27,976 nucleotides of DNA from a virus. Where the stretch lies: positions 1 through 27,976 of IMG/VR virus record IMGVR_UViG_3300027749_000411. One strand, 5' to 3'. Shown one piece after another: positions 5,024 through 11,121 of this stretch. Position 1 is the stretch's first letter. Each line of letters begins with the position of its first letter. Made by a program: the position numbers and the translations under genes. Under the pieces are notes generated by a model, which saw only the letters and a list, made by a program, of their open reading frames with translations, searched no databases and was not told where the DNA came from.

Positions 5024-5176
5024 ATGAGAGCACGACAAGTATTCATTGCCATGATGGTGGGCAAAGGCTACAGCCCTGAAGAGCTGGCCTGGGATGGTAA
5101 GAAGTTCACCAACTCAGCTATCACTACCCGCTGGAATTACTTTCTGATGGGATGGGAAATGCGGGGGGTGATGTGA
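5024..5176 (+). CDS. Small hypothetical phage protein
   Basis: 50 residues, below the usual gene-finder cut-off. AAGGAG sits eight bases upstream. The sequence has MRARQVFIAMMVGKGYSPEE and ends in a W-rich segment (TTRWNYFLMGWEMRGVM). I have seen similar small phage proteins with a conserved RW-x(4)-GW end, but no function is known. Probably soluble and helical. Confidence 0.65.
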   Translation: MRARQVFIAMMVGKGYSPEELAWDGKKFTNSAITTRWNYFLMGWEMRGVM

Positions 5177-5241
5177 ACCTACGCAAACTGAGGCTACGCC
5201 ACCACAAATTGTTTGAACACAGAGACAGGAGGGTAAACACC

Positions 5242-5270
5242 TACACGCACTAATCTAATCCATGTATAAT
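5242..5270 (+). promoter_or_regulatory. Candidate promoter for the recombination operon
   Basis: A perfect -10 box TATAAT is at 5265-5270. The best -35 at 17-base spacing is TACACG (5242-5247), a three-of-six match. The region 5177-5306 is a 130-base gap, unusually long for this block, and the start site would fall about 30 bases before the ATG at 5307. Confidence 0.45.
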
Positions 5271-5280
5271 CAAGTCTCAC

Positions 5281-5298
5281 CCTAACCTAAACAAAGGA
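5281..5298 (+). promoter_or_regulatory. Repeated early leader motif, copy 5
   Basis: CCTAACCTAAACAAAGGA precedes the ATG at 5307. The CTAACC units are the same as in the copies near 1950 and 2825, while the ribosome site here is AAAGGA. Confidence 0.45.
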
Positions 5299-5306
5299 AG
5301 TTCCAC

Positions 5307-5522
5307 ATGAAACTCTGTATTGATTGCAAACATTTTGCGATGGAGAAGCACTCCATCAACCCTGAGCTTGGCAGATGCACCGTCATACGGGCCACAAGCC
5401 TTGTAACGGGCCTTATAGTGCCTCTTGATACCTTGCCCTTCTGCGCCATACAACGCTGCTCTAACAAGCCCTGCGGACATGATGCTGTGCTGTTTGAACA
5501 GAAGGAGGCCAGCAATGTCTGA
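5307..5522 (+). CDS. Cys-rich small protein, putative zinc binder
   Basis: 71 residues with C4-x2-C7, C24, C46, C51 and C56 (CIDCKHF, GRC, PFCAIQRC, CGHDAVLFE). This layout matches a common phage mini-protein with an N-terminal CxxC and a C-terminal CGxxxxxFE; zinc binding is inferred. AAAGGA stands nine to fourteen bases upstream. It precedes the exonuclease and overlaps it by eight bases, so it is co-expressed with the recombination genes. Confidence 0.75.
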   Translation: MKLCIDCKHFAMEKHSINPELGRCTVIRATSLVTGLIVPLDTLPFCAIQRCSNKPCGHDAVLFEQKEASNV

Positions 5523-6408
5523 CTTCAGCCCAGAAACCCGAAACAGTGCATGGTGGTCAGGAGACTCTCGCCGTGCTGCCAGTGGCAAAGCCAACGAAGT
5601 CATCCTCACCAAGCAAGGCAAGATGGAGATTCCAGACCTGTCCAACATCGAAGCTGTCCAGATGGGTCATGTGATGGAGCCAGTGATAGGTAGGCTGGTG
5701 CAGGACAAGCTCAAGATTGAGTTGACCAAGATAGAGGAGGCCTACACCCACCCCAAGCATTCCTGGATGCGCTCACACTTTGATTTCGGAGGCAGGGAGA
5801 ATGGTCAAAAGATTCTTGTGGAATGTAAGAACTACACGATGGCGGTTCGCAGTAAGTTTGACGATTCTGGCCTCGCACCTGCTGCTGATGTTGCTCAAGT
5901 CATCCACGAAGCAGCCGTCATGGGTGTGGAGAAAGTCTATCTGGCTATCCTATTTGGGGGCCAGGAGCTTGTCATCATTCCTTACCAAGTCACCGACTCC
6001 CAAAAAGAGGAGCTGGTTCAGCAGATGGCTGTCTATTGGGGCCATGTTGCCGCCGGAACAACGCTTCCCCCCGAGACTCCGGAACAGGCACGACTGATAT
6101 ACCCGACAGGGTTGGACAACACCAAAATGGCCTCCAGGAGCGTAGAAGAGGCTTGCCGCACCCTACAGGTGGTCAAGGGCCAGATAAAGGCTCTAGAGGC
6201 CCAGGAAGCGGCTTTGATGACCCTTGTGCAAGGTTACATGCAGGACTGCAACCAACTCGCTACCTTTGACGGTTCTGTGCTGGCTACGTGGAAGAACGCT
6301 AAACACAGTGAGAGGTTTGACAGCAAGCTGTTTCAGTCTGCCATGCCGGATGTGTACGAGAAGTTTGTTGTCAACGTCCCAGGTTCACGGAGGTTCTTAG
6401 TCAAATGA
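5515..6408 (+). CDS. YqaJ-type viral exonuclease (lambda Exo fold)
   Basis: 297 residues from ATG 5515, chosen because GAAGGAGG lies six bases upstream. The SAWWSGDSRRAASG start is typical of this family. Catalytic residues of the PD-(D/E)XK nuclease fold are visible: E55 in MGHVMEP, D90 in SHFDFGG, and E103-x-K105 in LVECKN. These enzymes chew one strand of double-stranded DNA from an end and load an annealing protein. Residues 205-260 form a helical C-terminal part. It is paired here with a RecT-type protein two small genes downstream, making a two-component recombinase for strand annealing, repair and concatemer formation. Confidence 0.9.
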   Translation: MSDFSPETRNSAWWSGDSRRAASGKANEVILTKQGKMEIPDLSNIEAVQMGHVMEPVIGRLVQDKLKIELTKIEEAYTHPKHSWMRSHFDFGGRENGQKILVECKNYTMAVRSKFDDSGLAPAADVAQVIHEAAVMGVEKVYLAILFGGQELVIIPYQVTDSQKEELVQQMAVYWGHVAAGTTLPPETPEQARLIYPTGLDNTKMASRSVEEACRTLQVVKGQIKALEAQEAALMTLVQGYMQDCNQLATFDGSVLATWKNAKHSERFDSKLFQSAMPDVYEKFVVNVPGSRRFLVK

Positions 6409-6644
6409 AAGCCTATCCCTTTATTCACAAACACCCCACCACTGGCAACACCAAGCTGGAGGAGGGCATGGATTTGCGTGACTGGTTTGCTGGTCTTGCC
6501 ATGCAAGGTTTGCTAGCTAATCCCAAGTTAGCAGAAGAGATAAGAAAACAAGGCGGTGCTTATTCAGGTTGGATTGAAGATTCAGCCTACTCATGGGCAG
6601 ACGCAATGATGAAACAACGGGAGGTCAAGCATGACCAACCTTAG
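6405..6644 (+). CDS. Small phage protein with a GMDLRDWFAG motif
   Basis: 79 residues. GMDLRDWFAGLAMQGLLANP followed by a C-terminal AYSWADAMMKQR is a widespread phage signature of unknown function. The protein is probably helical and soluble. The ATG overlaps the exonuclease stop (ATGA). Its place between exonuclease and RecT suggests expression with them, not necessarily a recombination role. Confidence 0.8.
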   Translation: MKAYPFIHKHPTTGNTKLEEGMDLRDWFAGLAMQGLLANPKLAEEIRKQGGAYSGWIEDSAYSWADAMMKQREVKHDQP

Positions 6645-6711
6645 CATTTACATCATGGCCTTTTGTTCCCTGATTGACCTAACCATAACCATTTTGGAGA
6701 AACTCTTATGA
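6631..6711 (+). CDS. 26-residue hydrophobic peptide coupled to recT
   Basis: A 26-codon frame from ATG 6631 with GGGAGG six bases upstream, better than many annotated starts here. The peptide is almost wholly hydrophobic after residue 3 (YIMAFCSLIDLTITILEKLL), so it could be one membrane helix. Its TGA overlaps the recT ATG (ATGA), so translation of the peptide could drive RecT translation. It also contains the CTAACC leader motif within its codons. Confidence 0.5.
   Translation: MTNLSIYIMAFCSLIDLTITILEKLL
6677..6698 (+). promoter_or_regulatory. Repeated early leader motif, copy 6 (degenerate)
   Basis: ACCTAACCATAACC followed by ATTTTGGAG gives the recT ribosome site, with GGAG about nine bases before the ATG at 6708. 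The CTAACC unit is shared with the copies further left. Confidence 0.45.
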
Positions 6712-7565
6712 GCAACATTGTTCCACTCGCAGACATTCAGAAGATGGCAGAAGTTGCTGCCACTAGCAAGATGTTTGGGTTTAAGAACCCACAGGAGGCG
6801 ATGGCAATCATGTTGCTGTGCCAAGCTGAGAACCTACACCCGGCAATAGCCATGCGGGATTTTCATGTCATCGAGGGCCGTCCAGCTCTGAAAGCAGATG
6901 CAATGCTGGCAAGGTTCCAGCAAGCTGGTGGAAAAGTTGAATGGAAGGTATACACAGATGCAGAAGTTACAGGCGTATTTAGCCACCCTCAAGGGAGTTC
7001 GCTTGAAGTCACTTGGACGCTCGCCCAGGCGAAATCCATTGGTATCGCAGGTAAAAACAACTGGAAAAACTATCCACGTGCAATGCTTAGGGCCAGGTGT
7101 TTATCAGAGGGTATCCGTGCGGTCTATCCGGGTTGCGTGGTTGGGGTATACACACCCGAAGAGGTACAAGACTTTGAACCCCGCAAGACGGTGGATATGG
7201 GAACAGTCGAACGTGTTGATGAAGTCCCGCAAGATGTGGGAGTGGAAGTGGCAGATGGGGCATATCACCTCTTTGTCCCAGGCAACAACAATCCCTACTC
7301 CAGCTATCACACCACAGAAGAATGGATAGATGGTTACTGCTCACTGGTTCACCGCATCTCTGTGTCACCCAAGTTTACTGAAGCAGAGAAAGCTGAGAAG
7401 CTAGACTTGTTAAAGCAGTCAAACATACCCATCACCGCTGAGTTTGACGCATACACAAACATCAAGCTGAAAGGCGAGATTGTCAAAGCTGGAGGGACTA
7501 TCAACCCCCCAAAGCCGGAACCCCTGCCACCAACAGGTTCGGAACTCAACGAGCCAATATTTTGA
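6708..7565 (+). CDS. RecT-family single-strand annealing protein
   Basis: 285 residues. The core at about 20-165 has the RecT pattern: FGFKNPQEAMAIMLLCQAEN, the HVIEGRPALKADAMLARF block, and W-KNYPRAMLRARCLSEG followed by AVYPGCVVGVYTPEE. RecT proteins bind single-stranded DNA made by the partner exonuclease and anneal it to a complementary strand. Residues after 165 are less conserved, charged and proline-rich at the end (NPPKPEPLPPTGSE), as is common for the variable C-terminus. The start is fixed by TTGGAG and the ATGA overlap. The exonuclease encoded from 5515 is the obvious partner. Confidence 0.88.
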   Translation: MSNIVPLADIQKMAEVAATSKMFGFKNPQEAMAIMLLCQAENLHPAIAMRDFHVIEGRPALKADAMLARFQQAGGKVEWKVYTDAEVTGVFSHPQGSSLEVTWTLAQAKSIGIAGKNNWKNYPRAMLRARCLSEGIRAVYPGCVVGVYTPEEVQDFEPRKTVDMGTVERVDEVPQDVGVEVADGAYHLFVPGNNNPYSSYHTTEEWIDGYCSLVHRISVSPKFTEAEKAEKLDLLKQSNIPITAEFDAYTNIKLKGEIVKAGGTINPPKPEPLPPTGSELNEPIF

Positions 7566-7750
7566 ATCACCTGGAAAACATTGGGCCGCTAACACCCAGA
7601 GAGGCACTAGACAACTATGGCAGCTTCAGGTTGGCGGCACATATCGAATATCTCAGGCGGCAGGGATACCCAATCCACACTTCAATGGTTTCTCAAGGTG
7701 GCAAAGACTTTGCCAGTTACTCACTACGAAAGGAAAGAAATGGCCTCTAA
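7562..7750 (+). CDS. Small winged-helix/helix-turn-helix protein
   Basis: 62 residues starting with TTG that overlaps the recT stop (TTGA). The pattern GPLTPREALDNYGSFRLAAH followed by IEYLRRQGYPI and a C-terminal YSLRKE matches the small phage HTH family with a consensus of ITPLEAL-x-x-YG-x-xRLAARI-x-x-LR-x-xG. Two helices form the HTH and the G-K-x-F/Y-A-x-Y segment the wing. It probably binds DNA, either as a regulator or with the recombination proteins. The start codon choice is the weak point because no strong ribosome site is seen. Confidence 0.75.
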   Translation: MNHLENIGPLTPREALDNYGSFRLAAHIEYLRRQGYPIHTSMVSQGGKDFASYSLRKERNGL

Positions 7751-8039
7751 TCCACACCAAGAACAACCCGGCATGGGTGTTTGCTATTGGGAGGAAGAAT
7801 CCCAGCGCAAGTCACCCAAAGGGCCGGACTACAAAGGCTTTGTGGTTCTGGAAATGGATTACAAAGCAGGAGAGAAAATCAAGCTGGCTATCTGGCAAAA
7901 GCCTACCAGCCGTGGCTACAACTTGCTGGCAGTCAAGGAAGACAACTGGCTTAAGAAGAAGAAGCTGGAAGAGGGCAGACCCACAGAGGTTGCGCCTCGC
8001 TACAGTGTCAGAAAAGACGATAACGACATTCCCTTCTGA
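7740..8039 (+). CDS. Putative DNA-binding protein with an SSB-like acidic tail
   Basis: 99 residues from ATG 7740 with AAAGGAAA upstream. The last residues KDDNDIPF closely match the conserved acidic tip of bacterial SSB (DDDIPF), which recruits repair and replication proteins. The body (GFVVLEMDYKAGEKIKLAIW and a basic KKKKLEEGR segment) looks like a small beta-rich domain; no OB-fold signature can be proved by eye. Directly after recT and an HTH gene, a single-strand-binding role is reasonable. Alternatively it may mimic the SSB tail to bind host SSB partners. Confidence 0.65.
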   Translation: MASNPHQEQPGMGVCYWEEESQRKSPKGPDYKGFVVLEMDYKAGEKIKLAIWQKPTSRGYNLLAVKEDNWLKKKKLEEGRPTEVAPRYSVRKDDNDIPF

Positions 8040-8362
8040 TGGCTAACAAAGTCACACCTACTCAGAGAAGTCTTGCGTACCTACGGGAGCAAGGATACTT
8101 AGTTGCCATTGTTGAACACTGGAATCCGTTTGCCAGGATACGACAAGACCTCTGGGGATGGTGTGACCTCTTGTGCATCCGCAAGGGGGAAATCCTGGCT
8201 GTGCAAGTCACTGCAAGTGCTGTGTCTACCAGGATAAAGAAGATACAGGATTCAGATACCGTGCAGCATGTGCGGGATGCTGGCATCCGTATAGAAGTGC
8301 ATGGCTGGCGCAAGTCAGCTAAGACCAACAAGTATGTATTAAGAATTGAGGATATATCGTGA
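8039..8362 (+). CDS. Putative PD-(D/E)XK/VRR-NUC-like protein
   Basis: 107 residues; the ATG shares a base with the preceding stop (TGATG). The order TPTQRSLAYLREQGYLV, then DLWGWCDLL, then GEILAVQVTA resembles small restriction-fold or resolvase-like phage proteins with a D followed by a strand and (E/Q)xK. Here the second motif is QVT rather than ExK, so catalysis is uncertain and it may be a degenerate or binding-only version. It lies in the recombination cluster, which fits DNA processing. Confidence 0.55.
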   Translation: MANKVTPTQRSLAYLREQGYLVAIVEHWNPFARIRQDLWGWCDLLCIRKGEILAVQVTASAVSTRIKKIQDSDTVQHVRDAGIRIEVHGWRKSAKTNKYVLRIEDIS

Positions 8363-8550
8363 GCCAGCAACAAATTCAACCATCTCAGAAGTCTTTGGAA
8401 AAAGGGCGTAATGCCGTTGAGTACACTCAAAAGTTTCTGAACATGTCTCTCCAGGAAATCTGGAACATTGCATACACATCTGGGTATGAAGATGCGATGG
8501 AGATTATGAAAACAGACTTGCAGCCGGGAGCAACTTCAGCGCAAAGCTGA
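8359..8550 (+). CDS. Hypothetical small protein
   Basis: 63 residues starting at a GTG that overlaps the preceding stop (GTGA). The N-terminus is Q/S-rich and the middle is helical with aromatic positions (LQEIWNIAYTSGYEDAMEIM). I recognise no family. It is the last gene before the hairpin and the glycosyltransferase. Confidence 0.6.
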   Translation: MSQQQIQPSQKSLEKGRNAVEYTQKFLNMSLQEIWNIAYTSGYEDAMEIMKTDLQPGATSAQS

Positions 8551-8551
8551 G

Positions 8552-8604
8552 GGTTAGGCCTCTGCTGGCAGACCAGAGTCATCCCGACAGTCTGCCACCT
8601 AACC
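8552..8604 (+). repeat. Two-part inverted repeat before the glycosyltransferase
   Basis: TGGCAGAC (8566-8573) pairs with GTCTGCCA (8590-8597), and the outer GGTTAGG (8552-8558) pairs with CCTAACC (8598-8604), with seven unpaired bases on one side. The right outer arm is the CTAACC leader motif itself, so the fold could hide or expose the region just upstream of the AAGGA ribosome site of the gene at 8618. No T-run follows. Confidence 0.5.
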
Positions 8605-8617
8605 AACAAGGAACACC

Positions 8618-9364
8618 ATGAGCAAAGCACACGTATTTATCGCCACACCTATGTATGGCGGCATGTGTACCGGGTACTTCACCCAGTCACTGCTGACAGC
8701 CGCAGGTGTACTGCGCCAGAATGACATTGACATGAGTTTTAGCTGCATGTTTAACGAGAGCCTTATCCAGCGGGGCAGGAATGCACTTGCACACGGGTTC
8801 ATGCAAAAGAAGGATGCAACCCACTTAATGTTCATAGATGCAGATATTCGCTTCAACCCAGCAGACATTGTGAAGATGCTGGAAGCTGATGTTGATGTTA
8901 TCTGTGGCATGTATCCCAAGAAAGAAATCAACTGGGCAGGTGTTGAGCAAGCCGTGAAAGAGGGAGTACCGCAAGACCAGCTCAAAACCCGCACAGGCTC
9001 TCTAGTTGTCAATCTGGTGGACTACAAGGGTGCAGTCACTGTACCTGCTGACAAGCCTGTAGAGATATGGAATGGCGGTACAGGGTTCATGCTCATCAAG
9101 CGTGAGGCAATGGAGAAGCTCTCCACCCTCATGCCAAGCTATGTCAATGACGTAACTTTTCTGGACGGCACTATCAAGCAAGACCGCATTGTTGAATACT
9201 TTGCTTGCGGCATTGAGCCTGGCACAGAGCGGTTGTTGTCAGAGGACTACTATTTCTGCATCAAGTGCCGGGAGCATGGCATCAAAGTGTATGCCGCACC
9301 CTGGGCAGTTCTGGGCCACTTTGGGACGTACTTGTTTGAGGGCGGCTTGCTGCCAGCGCCATGA
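8618..9364 (+). CDS. GT-A-fold glycosyltransferase
   Basis: 248 residues. Visible features are a FIATPMYGG start, the metal-binding DxD in MFIDADIRF (D74, D76), GGTGFMLIKRE at about 153-163, SEDYYFC at 208-214, and H233 in LGHFGTY. This order is typical of family-2-like phage glycosyltransferases that move a sugar from a nucleotide donor. The acceptor (phage DNA, virion protein or host surface) cannot be told. AAGGA is upstream. The stop overlaps the methyltransferase start (ATGA), so the two enzymes act as a pair or at least are made together. Confidence 0.85.
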   Translation: MSKAHVFIATPMYGGMCTGYFTQSLLTAAGVLRQNDIDMSFSCMFNESLIQRGRNALAHGFMQKKDATHLMFIDADIRFNPADIVKMLEADVDVICGMYPKKEINWAGVEQAVKEGVPQDQLKTRTGSLVVNLVDYKGAVTVPADKPVEIWNGGTGFMLIKREAMEKLSTLMPSYVNDVTFLDGTIKQDRIVEYFACGIEPGTERLLSEDYYFCIKCREHGIKVYAAPWAVLGHFGTYLFEGGLLPAP

Positions 9365-9843
9365 CGATAGCTCTGGACTTGGGATGCGGTAGCAGATACC
9401 GCAACCACTACAACGCTGATACTCTGATAGGCCTAGACCAGTTCCCTGTGGCTGACTTGCAAGCTGACCTGGTGTGGGAGCCTATTCCCTGCCTGGACAA
9501 CTCCTATGACTACATCACTGCGTTTGATTTCATAGAACACATGCCACGGGTTATCTATGTAGATAAACAAGCCAAGTACCCGTTCATAGACCTGATGAAC
9601 GAGATATGGAGAGTGCTTGTGCCGGGTGGGTTGTTCTACTCATCCACCCCGGCATTCCCACATGCAGCCGCTTTCCAAGACCCGACTCATGTCAACATCA
9701 TCACGCCAGATACCTGGGGTGAATACTTTGATGACAAGAAGCGGTGGGCCAGCCGCTATGGGTTTGTCGGTGCATTTCAGATTGAAAGCATAGGCTATCA
9801 CGGCCCACACTTGCAGTGTGAGATGCGTAAGGTCAGCGTTTAG
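9361..9843 (+). CDS. Class I SAM-dependent methyltransferase
   Basis: 160 residues. Motif I is LDLGCG (5-10), the acidic loop is IGLD (23-26), the middle motif is YITAFDFIEHM (51-61), and EIWRVLVPGG (81-90) is the post-motif helix typical of small-molecule or sugar methyltransferases. No DNA-methylase catalytic (D/N)PPY motif is visible, so it is more likely a sugar or small-molecule enzyme than a restriction-type one. Coupled to the upstream glycosyltransferase, it may methylate the transferred sugar. Its end overlaps a convergent leftward gene by 11 bases. Confidence 0.85.
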   Translation: MTIALDLGCGSRYRNHYNADTLIGLDQFPVADLQADLVWEPIPCLDNSYDYITAFDFIEHMPRVIYVDKQAKYPFIDLMNEIWRVLVPGGLFYSSTPAFPHAAAFQDPTHVNIITPDTWGEYFDDKKRWASRYGFVGAFQIESIGYHGPHLQCEMRKVSV

Positions 9844-9979
9844 CAGTCTGAGCAGAGCGCCGGAAGGCTTCCTTAGTTGGATAGCCTTTCTGACCTCGCT
9901 TCTTTGCTGGCAGACCAGCAGCCCTGCGTTGGTTGATGTTGTAGTACAAGCCACGTTTGGCTTTAGGTGTGTATGCCAT
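9833..9979 (-). CDS. Very basic 48-residue phage protein
   Basis: 48 residues, 13 of them Lys or Arg. It begins MAYTPKAKRGLYYNINQRR and has a KKRGQKGYPTKEAFRRS block, a pattern I recall in small basic proteins next to lysis genes in related phages. Its ATG shares one base with the TAA of the upstream gene (TAATG), so it is coupled. It overlaps the end of the convergent methyltransferase gene. A nucleic-acid-binding or packaging role is possible but unproven. Confidence 0.7.
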   Translation of the reverse strand: MAYTPKAKRGLYYNINQRRAAGLPAKKRGQKGYPTKEAFRRSAQTAKR

Positions 9980-10209
9980 TATCTGCATCCCCAGCGTTTA
10001 CGAGCAGCTTTACCACGCTCACCAGTCCAGCTCTTGCTTCTAGCGCAGAACGACTTGTGGCGTGGGCCTGATTTGGTGGGAGCCTTCAGCTTGCTACCTG
10101 TAGCTCTGTTGGCCTTGGCTCTGCCTTTTGCAGTCAGACCACCACCCTTTTTGACAGACAGCTTCTCGCCTCTGCCAACACTTAAATTGGGAAACTTCTT
10201 TCTAGGCAT
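9979..10209 (-). CDS. Basic protein resembling DUF6321
   Basis: 76 residues from ATG 10209, preceded by AGGG; an in-frame TTG at 10233 is less likely. The block KGGGLTAKGRAKANRATGSK followed by LKAP and RHKSFCARSKSWTGERGKAARKRW matches the DUF6321-like family of small basic phage proteins (GGLTxKGRxKxNRxTGSxLKxP and a KSFCARMxGM-type motif). Strongly basic, probably nucleic-acid binding. It overlaps the endolysin gene by eight bases and is coupled to the next gene. Confidence 0.78.
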   Translation of the reverse strand: MPRKKFPNLSVGRGEKLSVKKGGGLTAKGRAKANRATGSKLKAPTKSGPRHKSFCARSKSWTGERGKAARKRWGCR

Positions 10210-10630
10210 AAACCCTAGTCCCTTCTTTGTCAATGATGAGAGCTTGCAGTCTGGGTTTGTCAGCAGTGTGGTTAGGGATGCTCACATGCGTCCACCTGTC
10301 AAACTCACGTATCACTTGGTCATGGCCTAAGTTAGCGGCGATGATGGCCTTCACCACTTCATCTGGGGTCATGCCGGGAACACGTATGTCGGCAGCGCAA
10401 CCTGTGCGGTGCTGGCTGGTGTCTTTTGAATTTACCGCATCATTAACCGCTTTAGAGCGGAAAGCACTGTTGACCATGATTGGCTTACCGCCAAGTACGG
10501 TTTTGACTGCCTCAAGAAACTCAGCCAAGCGTTTAAGGTTGGAAAGCTCTGCTTCATTGGGAGTGTTATCCAGGGTGCGGTGGTCTGTGTGCGTCAGCTC
10601 TTCCAGGGTGAAATGTTCACTGAGGTTCAT
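10202..10630 (-). CDS. M15-family peptidase, endolysin
   Basis: 142 residues. The zinc site is visible: H74 and D81 in SQHRTGCAADI and H115 in RWTHVSI. The N-terminal FTLEELTHTDHRTLDNTP and SAFRSKAVNDAV are typical of M15 D-alanyl-D-alanine or L-Ala-D-Glu peptidases of phages (Peptidase_M15-type). It cuts peptidoglycan cross-bridges at lysis. No signal peptide is seen, so it needs the holin to cross the inner membrane, and the holin gene lies just upstream with an ATGA overlap. Confidence 0.88.
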   Translation of the reverse strand: MNLSEHFTLEELTHTDHRTLDNTPNEAELSNLKRLAEFLEAVKTVLGGKPIMVNSAFRSKAVNDAVNSKDTSQHRTGCAADIRVPGMTPDEVVKAIIAANLGHDQVIREFDRWTHVSIPNHTADKPRLQALIIDKEGTRVYA

Positions 10631-11121
10631 TTGATGCCTTTCACAAGTGCGTCAGTCTTGTCTTTGCTTCCCTTGGATGACCCAAAGAAGAAGTTGAAGA
10701 ACCCGGTCAATACCGTGCCGATAAGCACACCAATGATGGTATCCACAATCCGGGTGTTAGCGTCTGGTATAGAGTAAAACGATGCCATCGCAAAGAACAC
10801 CATCGCAAACACTGACCACACAGAAGTGAACATGTACAAGAAGTTTTTGGCAAACCAGCTATCTTGTTGCAGGGCCACCTCTTGCATGTGACGGGCACTG
10901 GCTCTGTCTTCATTCTCTAGCTGGAATTGCTTAAGGTCTATTTCTGCCAACTTCTGTGCGGCTTCTGGGTCAGCTTGCAAGGCCTCTGTCACAGCGGCAA
11001 CAGTGTCAGACACACCCAACTTACTGGCAATGGCAGACACGGCTGCACCACCCAGGGGGCCAGCAACAATGGTTGCCAGTGCTGGCGCTGCGCCTTTAAG
11101 GAGATTGAGTAAGGTTTCCAT
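10627..11121 (-). CDS. Three-TM holin
   Basis: 164 residues with hydrophobic stretches at about 10-33 (small-residue rich), 93-116 and 125-147, the layout of the holin family with three TM segments. A helical soluble linker (residues 36-88) lies between TM1 and TM2, and the tail is basic (KGSKDKTDALVKGIK). It forms or triggers pores that let the endolysin reach the cell wall. It overlaps the upstream gene by 26 bases and the endolysin by four. Confidence 0.82.
   Translation of the reverse strand: METLLNLLKGAAPALATIVAGPLGGAAVSAIASKLGVSDTVAAVTEALQADPEAAQKLAEIDLKQFQLENEDRASARHMQEVALQQDSWFAKNFLYMFTSVWSVFAMVFFAMASFYSIPDANTRIVDTIIGVLIGTVLTGFFNFFFGSSKGSKDKTDALVKGIK

Larger units (their letters stand above)
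4767..5027 (+). repeat. Duplicated 18-base ribosome-site cassette
   Basis: AAGGAGAAGAACACATGA occurs at 4767-4784 and again, identical, at 5010-5027. Both copies supply a strong AAGGAG and the ATG of a gene. The copies suggest a past duplication of a start region and give two starts the same translation strength. Confidence 0.6.

Noticed and set aside
5173-5253. 26-codon GTG frame after the gene at 5024
   Set aside because: Basic peptide with no proper ribosome site; it may be chance in the promoter-bearing gap.
5277-5648. 123-codon leftward frame opposite the Cys-rich gene and exonuclease
   Set aside because: Antisense shadow without a ribosome site, in a block of only rightward genes.
7480-8046. 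188-codon rightward frame across recT, HTH and SSB-tailed genes
   Set aside because: It overlaps three better-supported genes that are joined by coupled starts; its protein has no family-like pattern.
8062-8430. 122-codon leftward frame opposite the nuclease-like gene
   Set aside because: Antisense shadow; Cys/Ser-rich composition typical of reverse reading.
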